A stretch of 52,028 nucleotides of DNA from JAUVIB01 sp964424545 (GCA_964424545.1 CAYRJN010000003.1:1-52028), one strand, 5' to 3'; numbered from the stretch's first letter, positions 8,581 to 18,078 are shown. The notes: generated by a model from the sequence alone, not told the origin. Program-made: numbers and translations.

Positions 8581-9396
8581 TTACCACTTATTTTTTCCAA
8601 AAATCTTATTGACCATGCTTTTTAATGAGAAATTAACCGATTCCTGTTTAACCGGAAAAGGGCGTATTTTATTACCGCGAATTATGTTAATCGGATTATC
8701 GCAGAATAATTTATCCACATAATCATTATCTAAAAAATCGCGCATAACATCATAAGCGTCATATAAAGTCACATAGTTTCTACCGATTACATCGTGCGCA
8801 TCGGAAGCAACCACGCTAAAGAACTCCATTTGCGCCAATTTTTTTGAAATAGCCGAAACTTTTTTACCGAATTGCCCCACAATACTACCCGCATCCATTT
8901 GCATCAAGCACCCTTTTGAATGCCACTGTAATAATGTGTCCAATTTATTATGCATATAAAAATAACGTTCGGGATGGGCCATAATCGGCGTAATATTTTT
9001 CATATTGCAATGAAAAATAAATTCGTCAACGCGTTGCGGCAGAGTAAAAAAAGGTAGTTCGAATAAAAGATATTTTTTATTATTATTTATGGTTGCCCAC
9101 GGCGCAGGCAGCCATTTGAATATATCTTCATTGAACAGAATTTCCGAAGCCAAAAACAGTTCAACATTATAATTTCTTTTTTTCGCCTCTTCCTGAAGCT
9201 GCGCAAAATTATCCAATATTAATCGGCTAAATTCTTCGTTCATTACTTCGGATACATGCGGCGTGGCCAGCATATATTTAATATTATTTTCCTGCGCCTG
9301 TTCAATTAAACGCAAAGAGGCTTTTAAATTCCGCGCTCCGTCGTCCACCCCGAAGAGAAAATGTGAATGTATGTCTGCGAAAATACAATCGCTCAT
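8581..9396 (-). CDS. CpsB/YwqE-type PHP-domain tyrosine phosphatase
   Basis: The protein has 271 residues from the start I favour. It carries PHP metal motifs: DIHSH near the N-terminus followed by GVDDGA, then TPHV, HPERY and SDAH. These manganese-dependent phosphatases remove phosphate from the tyrosine tail of BY-kinases, here most likely the Wzc-like protein encoded immediately downstream. A longer reading frame begins at 9429, but the ATG at 9396 is preceded by AAGGT and sits 13 bases after the lolA stop, which makes it the better start. The 144 bases down to the Wzc-like start show no gene. Gene order couples this phosphatase to both lolA-ftsK and the polysaccharide locus. Confidence 0.88.
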   Translation of the reverse strand: MSDCIFADIHSHFLFGVDDGARNLKASLRLIEQAQENNIKYMLATPHVSEVMNEEFSRLILDNFAQLQEEAKKRNYNVELFLASEILFNEDIFKWLPAPWATINNNKKYLLFELPFFTLPQRVDEFIFHCNMKNITPIMAHPERYFYMHNKLDTLLQWHSKGCLMQMDAGSIVGQFGKKVSAISKKLAQMEFFSVVASDAHDVIGRNYVTLYDAYDVMRDFLDNDYVDKLFCDNPINIIRGNKIRPFPVKQESVNFSLKSMVNKIFGKNKW

Positions 9397-9409
9397 AAAA
9401 AGTACCTTG

Positions 9410-10039
9410 TCAGCGCATATCCACGACATGCATATCTTTTGTAATTTGCAACTGAAATAATGAATCCGGCAATTTGGTCTTTATATCGATATTATTTAAT
9501 TCAAAGATCGTTGTATTGCCGTTAACATCCGTTGTTTCTATCTTTTTTATTAACCAACTTTTGTTTTCCACCCATAGTTTTATCGCTTTTAGAAAACTTT
9601 TTATATCTTTTTTTGGATCAAGACGCAATTTAAAAACTTTTTTCCCGTTTTGTTTTTCAGAGCCAAGCAACGTTGCATAATACTCTTTCGGGTATTTAAA
9701 TAAAACATCTCTCGGCAACAAAGCGCCGGAACCGGGCGTTAACTTATCAATTAAAGCCTGTTTATTAATTCCGTTATAGGTCCAAATGGTCTTGCCGTCC
9801 GTTATGATTTTCTGATCCTCCGTCTCAAAGCGATATTTCACGCCGTTTTTCACATAAATTTTCCCGTCGGTTATATTTTTTGATCCGGTCAGTTTAAACG
9901 TTTCAATTTGTTTAAAAGCTGCGCTGAAATTATCAATATCTTCATATTTTTCTTGAACGTCGTCAATGATATCCTTGGCTTTTTGAGCAAACAATAAAAT
10001 CGTAAACAACAAAACGATTATTACTACTCTTTTGATCAT
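9410..10039 (-). CDS. lolA: LolA-like outer-membrane lipoprotein carrier
   Basis: This 209-residue protein has a cleavable signal peptide (about residues 1-18, hydrophobic VVIIVLLFTILLFA). A periplasmic domain typical of LolA follows: an early helix (VQEKYEDIDNFSAAFKQ), then beta strands with the ITDGKTIWTYN motif. LolA takes lipoproteins from the LolCDE transporter across the periplasm to the outer membrane, so its presence supports a two-membrane cell. Its ATG overlaps the ftsK stop by four bases, indicating translational coupling. The ftsK-lolA pairing is a common arrangement in several phyla. Confidence 0.87.
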   Translation of the reverse strand: MIKRVVIIVLLFTILLFAQKAKDIIDDVQEKYEDIDNFSAAFKQIETFKLTGSKNITDGKIYVKNGVKYRFETEDQKIITDGKTIWTYNGINKQALIDKLTPGSGALLPRDVLFKYPKEYYATLLGSEKQNGKKVFKLRLDPKKDIKSFLKAIKLWVENKSWLIKKIETTDVNGNTTIFELNNIDIKTKLPDSLFQLQITKDMHVVDMR

Positions 10040-12492
10040 GTCATATTCCTCAATTCTTCTAACGTGATTAACACTTCGCGCGCTTTACTGCCGTCCTGCG
10101 GACCGACAATACCATCCTGCTCCAATTCATCGATCAAGCGGGCAGCGCGGGAATACCCCACTTTCAAACGTCTTTGCAGCAATGAACTGGAACCCTGTTG
10201 ATGTTGAACAACAATTGCGCGCGCTTCTTCGTAAAGCGGATCTCTGTCGGCGCCTGCGCCTGTTCCCGAACCCGAGCGAGATGAAGCCGGCTGCGGAATG
10301 CTATAATAGGGTAGTTTGGGCTGTCTCTTTATATGATTAATAATCGACTCCACCTCTTCCGTTGATAAAAAGGGATTCTGCAAGCGCACCGGTTTGGACT
10401 GCCCAGGCGGCAGGAAAAGCATATCGCCGTTACCCAAAAGCTGCTCGGCGCCGTTTACATCCAAAATGGTTCGCGAATCCACTTTTGTGGCCACTTGATA
10501 TGCGATGCGCGCCGGGAAATTCGCTTTAATAACACCGGTAATAACGTTAACGCTGGGCCGCTGGGTTGCGACAATCAGATGTATTCCGACTGCTCTGGCC
10601 ATCTGCGCCAAACGGGCAATGGGCGTTTCGACCTCCTTAGCCGCCAGCAGCATTAAATCAGCAAGCTCGTCAATAATCACCACAATATAAGGCAGTTTAG
10701 TCAGTTTCATTTCATAGGCTTTTTTCTTATAGTTATCTATTTTAGAGTTAAACTCCACAATATTGCGCACGCCGAAATTTGCCAGTTGATCGTAGCGTTT
10801 TTCCATCTCCAGCACCATGCTGTTAAGCATACTGACGGCATTATTAGGCTTGGTAATAATCTCTTCATCCAAATCCGGCCGCCATAACAAATAATGATTG
10901 CGCAGATTTTTATATAAAGATAATTCCAGTTTCTTCGGGTCAATCATCATGAACTTTACTTTAGCGGGGTTCACTGAAAATAATAACGAAGCAATAATCG
11001 TGTTAATTCCCACACTTTTACCTGAGCCGGTGGCGCCGGCAATAAGCAGATGAGGCATTTTTGACAAATCGGATATATACGACTCGCCTGCAATGGTCTT
11101 GCCCACGGCTATAGGCAGCTCGTATGACGACTCCACAAATTTTTGAGAGCGAATTAACGATTTTAGATAAACAATTTGCGGATTACGATTCGGAATTTCG
11201 ATTCCCACCGCCGCTTTACCCGGAATAGGCGCGATTATACGGATACCTCGCGCTTCCATGGCGAGAGCAAGATCGTTGCTTAGATTTACAATAGAGCTGA
11301 CTTTAACACCGGCTGACGGTTGTAATTCATACAATGTGATCACCGGGCCGGCAGTTACTTTTACAACCTTGGCTTTTACGCCGAAATCCAACAACTTGTA
11401 TTCAAGTAATTCGGCGTTGGACTTTAATTCATCGCGCGTAACCTGCGTATTTTGCAAAACAGCCGTTTTTAACAGATCGGTAGAGGGGTATTTATACTTT
11501 TTAATACTTTCATTAATCAGTTTATCATAATCCAACTCGACGTCTTTTTTTTCAGACTCTACTTCAAACCCCAAATCATTGTTATTTTTCGGCTGCTCAT
11601 TTTCGCTTATCTCATCAGACTTATTTGAGGATATGTCATCGTCCAAGCCGGCCAATATCTCATCAAGCGTCACCTGATTCGCTTTAGCCTTTTTTACCGG
11701 TTGAGGCTCCGCTTTAGATAAATCCGGTTCCCGTTTAAGCGGTTTTTGTGCAATTTCCGGGATATTAATTTCCGGCTGAACGGAAGGAGTTAAATCAATA
11801 TCCTCAGGCTCCTCGGCGGCAGTTTCGTTCCGAAACGCTTGCGCCTGTTTTTTCTCCGCTTTTAAACGCTTACGCTCTTCCCTTTTTTGGCGAATACTAT
11901 CGACACCCGTTGAGACGGTTTGCAAAGAACTCGAGAGTTTATCCTGCAAGGCATAAAACAGCTCGGCTATCTCAATACGTATCGTCGCCACAAGCAAGGC
12001 CAAAGAAAAAAGTATAAGCGTAATCAGTCCCCCGAATTTACCGAGATAAAGCACCAGAACGGAAGCAATCCACCCTCCAACCAAACCACTGGGATAGTAT
12101 TCCTTCATTTTTCCTAGCGTATGGATCGCTTCCGGCATGGCTAGAAAAATGGAAATTATGAGCGCCCAGGCAATCAAAAAAAGTATCTGCCTGCCGCGAT
12201 TGGGCGTTTTTTTAGCGGTGATTAAATTGACGGCGAACAACATCAAAATTACGGGTAAAATTAAAATCGGATAGCCCAGCGTCCCTTGCATTAGATAATA
12301 CGATAAGGCGGCGCCGGCAGGACCGAGCCAGTTCTTGATAGCAATTTGATTGCCGGCCACGTTAAGATTGACAGGGTCTTTAACGCTGAACGATAAAATT
12401 GCAAGGAAAAGCAGCAATGAAATGCCTGACAATAGTACGCCCCAGGCCTGTCGTTTGGTCGCTGTGCGTTTTTTTGAATTACGTTTTGCCAT
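10036..12492 (-). CDS. ftsK: FtsK/SpoIIIE-type DNA translocase
   Basis: This 818-residue protein is the septum-located motor that pumps chromosome termini into daughter cells. The N-terminus has about four membrane helices between residues 17 and 170. An acidic, low-complexity linker of about 130 residues follows. The motor domain has Walker A GATGSGKSVG (about 484-493) and a Walker B region with VVIIDELADLM. The C-terminal winged-helix gamma domain (about 750-818, SSLLQRRLKVGYSRAARLID) recognises orienting DNA sequences. All expected parts are present. Downstream genes overlap or abut (lolA, then the phosphatase), so septation, lipoprotein transport and polysaccharide control share a transcript here. 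Confidence 0.95.
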   Translation of the reverse strand: MAKRNSKKRTATKRQAWGVLLSGISLLLFLAILSFSVKDPVNLNVAGNQIAIKNWLGPAGAALSYYLMQGTLGYPILILPVILMLFAVNLITAKKTPNRGRQILFLIAWALIISIFLAMPEAIHTLGKMKEYYPSGLVGGWIASVLVLYLGKFGGLITLILFSLALLVATIRIEIAELFYALQDKLSSSLQTVSTGVDSIRQKREERKRLKAEKKQAQAFRNETAAEEPEDIDLTPSVQPEINIPEIAQKPLKREPDLSKAEPQPVKKAKANQVTLDEILAGLDDDISSNKSDEISENEQPKNNNDLGFEVESEKKDVELDYDKLINESIKKYKYPSTDLLKTAVLQNTQVTRDELKSNAELLEYKLLDFGVKAKVVKVTAGPVITLYELQPSAGVKVSSIVNLSNDLALAMEARGIRIIAPIPGKAAVGIEIPNRNPQIVYLKSLIRSQKFVESSYELPIAVGKTIAGESYISDLSKMPHLLIAGATGSGKSVGINTIIASLLFSVNPAKVKFMMIDPKKLELSLYKNLRNHYLLWRPDLDEEIITKPNNAVSMLNSMVLEMEKRYDQLANFGVRNIVEFNSKIDNYKKKAYEMKLTKLPYIVVIIDELADLMLLAAKEVETPIARLAQMARAVGIHLIVATQRPSVNVITGVIKANFPARIAYQVATKVDSRTILDVNGAEQLLGNGDMLFLPPGQSKPVRLQNPFLSTEEVESIINHIKRQPKLPYYSIPQPASSRSGSGTGAGADRDPLYEEARAIVVQHQQGSSSLLQRRLKVGYSRAARLIDELEQDGIVGPQDGSKAREVLITLEELRNMT

Positions 12493-12563
12493 AGACTCTT
12501 ATATTTTCTAAACTTATAAATTTAAAAAAATAATGGGTAAATTACAAGATTAATACACTCAAA

Positions 12564-12593
12564 CTGAAAAAGCCCCTCAATAATAGAGAGGCT
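12564..12593 (-). terminator. Intrinsic terminator after comB
   Basis: On the minus strand AGCCTCTC pairs with GAGGGGCT (one G-U pair) around a 7-base loop and is followed by TTTTT. It lies about 225 bases past the comB stop and about 75 bases before the ftsK start, in a 326-base gap (12493-12818) that otherwise shows no credible gene. It probably ends the gcvT-comB transcript. Confidence 0.7.
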
Positions 12594-12818
12594 GTTAATT
12601 ATTCTTCCATATCATTGAAATATAAAATTAAACTTGTTTTATTAATTCGAAATTTCAAAACAATAAAACATTTTGACTATTTTAGGTTTTCCGATTTATT
12701 CGAAAAACAAGATTTTTATGATGGCATTTCTTTTATCATTAATCAATTTGATAAGCGATTTTTCTATATACAGGAAATTAATAATACTGCTTTATTGAAA
12801 AATGTTTGCGAGCAATAA

Positions 12819-13550
12819 CTATACAACGACGATTTTATTATCTTTGTACTCTGCAACAATCTCAAAACGGTTTTGTCGGGAGCAAAACTGCAAATCTTCA
12901 TGAAGTCCGATTGATAATAGATACCGACCGTGTTTCGTATTGGAAATTATGGTATAAACCTGACCATCGGTTAACTCGTCAAGAACGCCTTTCATCGATT
13001 TAACCGCATAATAACCCCAGCGAGCGCCGTCGTCAATATTTAGATTGCATACGGAATTATTCATTTTTGTAATCATTAACCCCGCGCAAAAGGCATCTTC
13101 AAGCGAAAACGCGCCTTCCCTACCGGCGCATAAAATAGTAATATCGTCGCCATAAAAGAGCGCTTTATTTACGACTGCATTTAAGTTTACAAATGCCCCG
13201 ATTAAAATATGTTTTGCTCCCTGAGAAGACAATAAAGCTTTTGTGCCATTAGTTGTAGTATAAATCAAATTACGACCTTCAACCATTTCCTTTGTATAGT
13301 CAAAAGGCGAATTGCCAAGATGAAAATTTTCCGGTTTTAATCCGTTCCGTTCGCCGCCCAAGATAAGATCATTATTCTTATCGTAGAGTTTCAAGGCGTC
13401 GTCAACCTCCAATACCGGCGTAATACTTTTACAACCGTTTGAGAAAGCGGTAATAATAGTCGTTGACGCCCGCAGAACATCGATCATAATGATCGTTTTA
13501 TTCTCTATTTTCGTTAATTCTTTTCGATTATAGACGATATCAATTTTCAT
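12819..13550 (-). CDS. comB: ComB-like 2-phosphosulfolactate phosphatase
   Basis: This 243-residue protein matches the ComB family in length and motifs: IDVLRASTTI near residues 23-32, LGGERNG near 64-70, GNSPFDY, and TTTNGTKAL near 98-106, with a CAGREGAFSLEDAFCAG segment. Family members are magnesium-dependent phosphatases; in methanogens the enzyme makes sulfolactate for coenzyme M. In bacteria like this one the true substrate is uncertain, and no other coenzyme M gene is in the window. The start lies two bases from the gcvT stop, so it is co-transcribed with gcvT. Confidence 0.85.
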   Translation of the reverse strand: MKIDIVYNRKELTKIENKTIIMIDVLRASTTIITAFSNGCKSITPVLEVDDALKLYDKNNDLILGGERNGLKPENFHLGNSPFDYTKEMVEGRNLIYTTTNGTKALLSSQGAKHILIGAFVNLNAVVNKALFYGDDITILCAGREGAFSLEDAFCAGLMITKMNNSVCNLNIDDGARWGYYAVKSMKGVLDELTDGQVYTIISNTKHGRYLLSIGLHEDLQFCSRQNRFEIVAEYKDNKIVVV

Positions 13551-13552
13551 AT

Positions 13553-14629
13553 TTATACAAACGGCGGCTTAATGATGACTGCTGAAACCTTTTTTTTGCG
13601 CACTTCGATGGAAATTTCCGTACCGATTTTAGCAAATTCTTTAGCAACGTATCCCAAGCCGATTCCTTTTTCCAATATGGGCGATACCGTTCCGCTGGTT
13701 ACAACACCCACCTCCTGATCATTTTTATAAATTTTATATCCGTGTCTAGGAAAGCCGGACTCTTGCAAAGTAAAAGCGGCTAAACGACGTTTCAAGCCTT
13801 CAGCCTTCGCTTTTAACAAGGCCTCTTTTCCGATAAAATCATCGCCATCCAATTTGGTAATCCAACCCAAACCGGCTTCAAGCGGATTCGTTGTTTCGTC
13901 AATATCATTGCCATATAAACACATTTTCTTTTCAAGACGTAGCGAATCTCTCGCACCGAGACCAATCGGTTCAATATCAAATTCCTTACCCGCTTCAAAA
14001 ACCTTATTCCACACTTCAACGGCATATTGATTATTAAAATAGAGTTCAAAACCCGGCTCACCCGTATAGCCCGTACGAGAAATTATCATTGGAGCACCGG
14101 CTAATTCGCCCTCCGTAAACCAGTAAAATTTGACAGCGGATAAGTCGACACCGGTCAGTTTTTGCAACGTTTCCTCCGCTTTTTTGCCCTGTACGGCAAG
14201 CTGCGTAATATTTTCGCTGACATCTTCAATCTCGCAACCCTCGATTTTATGATCCGTTATCCATTGCATATCTTTATCCTTATTGGCGGCGTTAACCACC
14301 AGTAAATATTTATCGGCAAAACGATAAACGAGAATATCGTCCACCATACCGCCGTTTTCGTAACACATAGCCGAATATTGCGCCTGACCGATTTCCAAAG
14401 CCGAAGCGTCATTAATCGTAACCTTTTGCACCATTTGCAAAGCTTTTTCGCCGCTGATTTCAATTTCACCCATATGCGACACATCAAAGACCCCGACCGT
14501 TTCGCGAACGCGGCGATGTTCGCCGCGAATGCCGCTGTACTGAATGGGCATCATATAACCGGCAAATTCTACCATTTTTGCTCCGAGCCCCACATGGATA
14601 TCATAAAGGGCAGTTTTTTTTATACTCAT
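13553..14629 (-). CDS. gcvT: Aminomethyltransferase (glycine cleavage T protein)
   Basis: This 358-residue enzyme transfers the methylene group from the aminomethyl-lipoyl H protein to tetrahydrofolate and releases ammonia. Typical motifs are MVEFAGYMMPIQY near the N-terminus, VGVFDVSHMGE (about residues 45-55), SRTGYTGEPGFELY (about 174-187) and a C-terminal VTSGTVSPILEKGIG. It is clearly GcvT rather than the YgfZ or dimethylglycine dehydrogenase relatives because of the intact folate-site residues and length. The other glycine cleavage genes are not in the window. A GGAG-type ribosome site precedes the ATG. I saw no glycine riboswitch in the 135-base upstream gap. Confidence 0.93.
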   Translation of the reverse strand: MSIKKTALYDIHVGLGAKMVEFAGYMMPIQYSGIRGEHRRVRETVGVFDVSHMGEIEISGEKALQMVQKVTINDASALEIGQAQYSAMCYENGGMVDDILVYRFADKYLLVVNAANKDKDMQWITDHKIEGCEIEDVSENITQLAVQGKKAEETLQKLTGVDLSAVKFYWFTEGELAGAPMIISRTGYTGEPGFELYFNNQYAVEVWNKVFEAGKEFDIEPIGLGARDSLRLEKKMCLYGNDIDETTNPLEAGLGWITKLDGDDFIGKEALLKAKAEGLKRRLAAFTLQESGFPRHGYKIYKNDQEVGVVTSGTVSPILEKGIGLGYVAKEFAKIGTEISIEVRKKKVSAVIIKPPFV

Positions 14630-14764
14630 TTCTTCTCCTTTTATCTAAATCTCCATATATTAAAATTTTTCCGCCTCATTACCTTTCAAAAAAAGAATTT
14701 ATAACCAATATAACATTTTAAAGGCCTTTAAATTTAACAATATTCATCTATTTTTCAAATAAGA

Positions 14765-17590
14765 TTATTCGATTTTAAGCTCTTTTTTCAAGAATTGTCC
14801 CGTATAAGATTTTTTAACACTAACAATATCTTCGGGCGTTCCTTGCGCAATAATACGGCCACCGTTATCTCCACCCTCTGGCCCGATATCTATTATCCAA
14901 TCCGCTGTTTTGATTACATCAAGATTATGTTCAATAACCAAAACGGTATTGCCCCTATCAACCAAACGATTGAGTACGCTTAACAGCATATTAATATCTT
15001 CAAAATGCAAACCGGTCGTCGGTTCGTCAAGAATGTAAAAAGTGCTGCCTGTGCCTACTTTTGATAATTCCGTGGCCAGCTTTACGCGTTGCGCCTCCCC
15101 GCCGGATAAGGTCGTCGCCGCCTGTCCAAGATGAATATAACCCAAACCGACATCGAACAACGTTTGCAGCTTACGCTTGATGACGCCGTGATTTTTAAAA
15201 AAACTCAAAGCCTCCGTTACGGTCATATCCAAGGTATCGGCAATGGATTTTCCCTTATATTTTATTTGCAGGGTTTCCCGGTTATAACGACGGCCTTTAC
15301 AGACTTCGCATTGTACATATACATCGGGTAAAAAGTGCATTTCAATTTTTTTTACGCCGTCGCCTTCGCACGCCTCGCAGCGGCCTCCTTTTACGTTAAA
15401 GCTGAAACGTCCCGGTTTATAACCGCGAATTTTGGATTCCGGAAGCTGGCTATATAAATCGCGGATTGGCGTAAAAAGACCGGTGTAGGTAGCCGGATTG
15501 GAACGCGGCGTGCGCCCGATTGGCGATTGATCCAAATCGATTACTTTATCGATATACTCCAAGCCAAAAACTTCTTTATAGGGCAGCGGATGTTTTTTAG
15601 CCTTATAAAAACGGCGCGCCAATATTTTAAACAACGTTTCGTTCACCAACGTGCTTTTCCCCGAACCGGATACGCCGGTAACACAGATAAATTTCCCAAG
15701 GGGAAAATCCACATCTAACTTTTTTAAATTATTACCCGACGCGCCCTTGAGAGCAATAAATCGACCGTTTCCTTTCCTCCGTTTATCGGGAACCGGGATT
15801 TGCCGTTTATCGGAAAGATATTGAGCCGTTAAACTTTTACGACTTTTCTTAATTTTCGCCGGCGTACCGATGGCAACAATTTCTCCCCCGTGTCGACCGG
15901 CGCGCGGTCCGAGATCAATTACAAAGTCGGCCGATTCAATGGTCTCGCGGTCGTGTTCAACCACCAAAACCGTGTTGCCCAAATCGCGCAAATGCTCCAA
16001 AGTATCCAACAATTTTCGATTATCCCGCTGATGCAACCCGATACTCGGTTCATCGAGAATATATAAAACGCCCACCAACTGCGACCCGATCTGTGTGGCC
16101 AAACGAATGCGCTGCGCCTCCCCGCCTGAAAGCGTACCAGCCGAACGGCTTAAACTAAGATACTCCAAGCCGACATTATTTAGAAAACTGAGCCGTTGTT
16201 TTACTTCTTTTAATATCTGATAAGCAATCTGCTCTTCCCTTTTGCTCAATTTTAAATTCTCAAAAAACTTTGCGGCGTCTCGAATGGAATAATGGGTAAG
16301 CCGGTCAATATTGACGTCTTTAATGGTAACGGCCAGCGCTTCTTTTTTTAATCGGGCGCCGTTGCACATATCGCAGACAACCGTATTCATAAAACCTTCG
16401 ATCCAACGACGTATATGCTGTGATCCGGTTTGTTTGTAGCGCCTGAGTAAATTATTGACTACACCTTCATACTCTTTCATCCATTCAACATGCATTCCTT
16501 CGCGTTTGTATACCATTTTTACCTTTTTATCGCCGAGACCGTAAAGGATAATATGTTGAATATCGGGATCAAGCTCGCGCCATGGTATATCCAAATTAAA
16601 GTTGAAATGTTCCGCCAAGCCGATTAACATAGTATAATTCCAACCCTCGGGATTAAACCCCATGGTTTTGATCGCGCCTTGACTAATAGAAAGGTTTTTA
16701 TCGGGAACAATCAAATCGACATCGATTTCCGTTAATGAACCGAGACCGCCGCACTTAGGGCAAGCCCCGTAAGGGCTGTTAAATGAAAAAAGTCTGGGCG
16801 CCGGTTCTTCGAATGAAAGATTGCAGTGGGCGCAGGCAAATTGTTCGCTATATAACAAATCTTCGCCGCTATCTATTTTGTTGATATAAATAACGCCGTC
16901 AGCTTGTTTTAGAGCCAGTTCAATCGACTCGGTAAGACGCCGTTGAATATCGTCGTCAATCACCAAACGATCGACCACAATTTCGATATTATGTTTGATA
17001 TTTTTATCCAATTCAATTTCTTCATCAAGAGAATAGAGATTGCCGTCCACACGGACACGCACAAAACCATCCTTGGTGAATTGATTGAACATCTCCTTAT
17101 ATTCGCCTTTACGTCCGCGAACCATAGGCGCAAGGACTTGAATGCGCATACCTTTTTCAAATTCCATAATCGAATCGACAATTTGCTGTACGGTCTGACG
17201 TTCCACCGGACGGCCGCACTGATAACAATGCAATTTACCGATACGCGCATAAAGCAAACGAAAATAATCGTATATTTCCGTTACCGTACCCACGGTAGAA
17301 CGCGGATTGCGGCTGGTGGATTTTTGTTCAATGGATATGGCCGGAGAAAGTCCGTCGATATAGTCCACATCCGGTTTTTCCATTAAGCCCAAAAACTGCC
17401 GGGCGTAGGCGTTTAACGATTCCACATAGCGCCGCTGACCTTCGGCGTAAATGGTATCGAAAGCCAAACTGGATTTCCCAGAACCGGAAAGTCCTGTTAT
17501 GACCACCAATTTATCGCGTGGAATCTCCACATCGATATTCTTTAAATTATGCTCTCTCGCCCCTTTAACGAAAATTGTATTTTTTTTCAT
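14765..17590 (-). CDS. uvrA: Excinuclease ABC subunit A
   Basis: This 941-residue protein is the damage-recognition ATPase of nucleotide excision repair. It has two ABC modules: Walker A GLSGSGKSS near residues 33-41 and GVSGSGKST near 640. Signature sequences SRSAGTLSGGEAQR and TTLSGGEAQR and two EPS/EPT Walker B regions complete them. Zinc-binding cysteines appear in CYQCG, CAHC with CPKC, and CEACEGDG with CEVCKGR. The length is standard. The 600-base gap upstream contains nested palindromes close to the start (see the separate entry), which may be its operator, and a dispersed repeat further away. Confidence 0.97.
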   Translation of the reverse strand: MKKNTIFVKGAREHNLKNIDVEIPRDKLVVITGLSGSGKSSLAFDTIYAEGQRRYVESLNAYARQFLGLMEKPDVDYIDGLSPAISIEQKSTSRNPRSTVGTVTEIYDYFRLLYARIGKLHCYQCGRPVERQTVQQIVDSIMEFEKGMRIQVLAPMVRGRKGEYKEMFNQFTKDGFVRVRVDGNLYSLDEEIELDKNIKHNIEIVVDRLVIDDDIQRRLTESIELALKQADGVIYINKIDSGEDLLYSEQFACAHCNLSFEEPAPRLFSFNSPYGACPKCGGLGSLTEIDVDLIVPDKNLSISQGAIKTMGFNPEGWNYTMLIGLAEHFNFNLDIPWRELDPDIQHIILYGLGDKKVKMVYKREGMHVEWMKEYEGVVNNLLRRYKQTGSQHIRRWIEGFMNTVVCDMCNGARLKKEALAVTIKDVNIDRLTHYSIRDAAKFFENLKLSKREEQIAYQILKEVKQRLSFLNNVGLEYLSLSRSAGTLSGGEAQRIRLATQIGSQLVGVLYILDEPSIGLHQRDNRKLLDTLEHLRDLGNTVLVVEHDRETIESADFVIDLGPRAGRHGGEIVAIGTPAKIKKSRKSLTAQYLSDKRQIPVPDKRRKGNGRFIALKGASGNNLKKLDVDFPLGKFICVTGVSGSGKSTLVNETLFKILARRFYKAKKHPLPYKEVFGLEYIDKVIDLDQSPIGRTPRSNPATYTGLFTPIRDLYSQLPESKIRGYKPGRFSFNVKGGRCEACEGDGVKKIEMHFLPDVYVQCEVCKGRRYNRETLQIKYKGKSIADTLDMTVTEALSFFKNHGVIKRKLQTLFDVGLGYIHLGQAATTLSGGEAQRVKLATELSKVGTGSTFYILDEPTTGLHFEDINMLLSVLNRLVDRGNTVLVIEHNLDVIKTADWIIDIGPEGGDNGGRIIAQGTPEDIVSVKKSYTGQFLKKELKIE

Positions 17591-17664
17591 AACTCTTTTT
17601 TTTAATGTTTTTAACGAATTAACCTTAACGGATTTAAAATTATTATAACAACTTGCTTTTTTAC

Positions 17665-17702
17665 GGGATAATATCCCAACGGGGATAATATAAAGAATCC
17701 CC
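17665..17702 (-). promoter_or_regulatory. Nested palindromes upstream of uvrA
   Basis: GGGATA-A-TATCCC (17665-17677) is a perfect palindrome, and three bases later GGGGAT...ATCCCC (17681-17702) forms a second one. On the minus strand, ATTATCCC occurs twice, 17 bases apart. They lie about 75-110 bases before the uvrA ATG, a reasonable place for a repressor site. No known LexA consensus that I recognise matches, so the role is a guess. Confidence 0.35.
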
Positions 17703-17904
17703 TAATTAAATGGTAACTTTTTCCGAGCTAACTTTAATCCCATGAAAAGAGATTAGGCATGATTTTTCGATAGCAACAATAACAATAATAGCTTGTTTTT
17801 TCACTGATTAATCGCTAACTTTTTTACTAATGGTAAAATTCAAGCATCGTTAATATTAACAAGGACAATACATTTTATATATTTGTACAGGAATTTCAAA
17901 AAAA

Positions 17905-18078
17905 ATACAATTTTAGATTGCCTGATTCAATGTGAAATTTCTTCATTTCAGTTATTCCCGAATGTTTCTATCGGGAATCTAAATCTTGCTATTGTCCACA
18001 TTCAGATTCCTTCTTTCGAAGGACTGACACTTTGACGATTTTACCCGTACTTTTTTCATTAATCACTTTGCGGAGTTT
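17905..18078 (+). repeat. Dispersed intergenic repeat, copy B
   Basis: This copy has ACAATTTTAGATTG at its left end, an ATTCCCGA/TCGGGAAT hairpin at 17953-17978, and a second hairpin CCTTCTTTCGAAGG at 18009-18022. The conserved right end follows: TTGACGATT-TTACCCGTACTTTTTTCATTAATCACTTTGCG. It occupies the gap between divergent uvrA and the CBM9-like gene. The remaining parts of that 600-base gap show nothing else but the palindromes near uvrA. Confidence 0.85.

Noticed and set aside
12615..12818. Plus-strand frame of 67 codons in the comB-ftsK gap
   Set aside because: AT-rich composition, no ribosome site and no recognisable family; it lies across the 3' end region and terminator zone of the minus-strand comB transcript.
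14630..14764. Possible glycine riboswitch upstream of gcvT
   Set aside because: The gap is only 135 bases, AT-rich, and lacks the paired conserved GG-rich cores of glycine aptamers.
16943..17386. Long plus-strand frame of 147 codons
   Set aside because: It is entirely antisense to the highly conserved uvrA coding sequence and has shadow-type composition.
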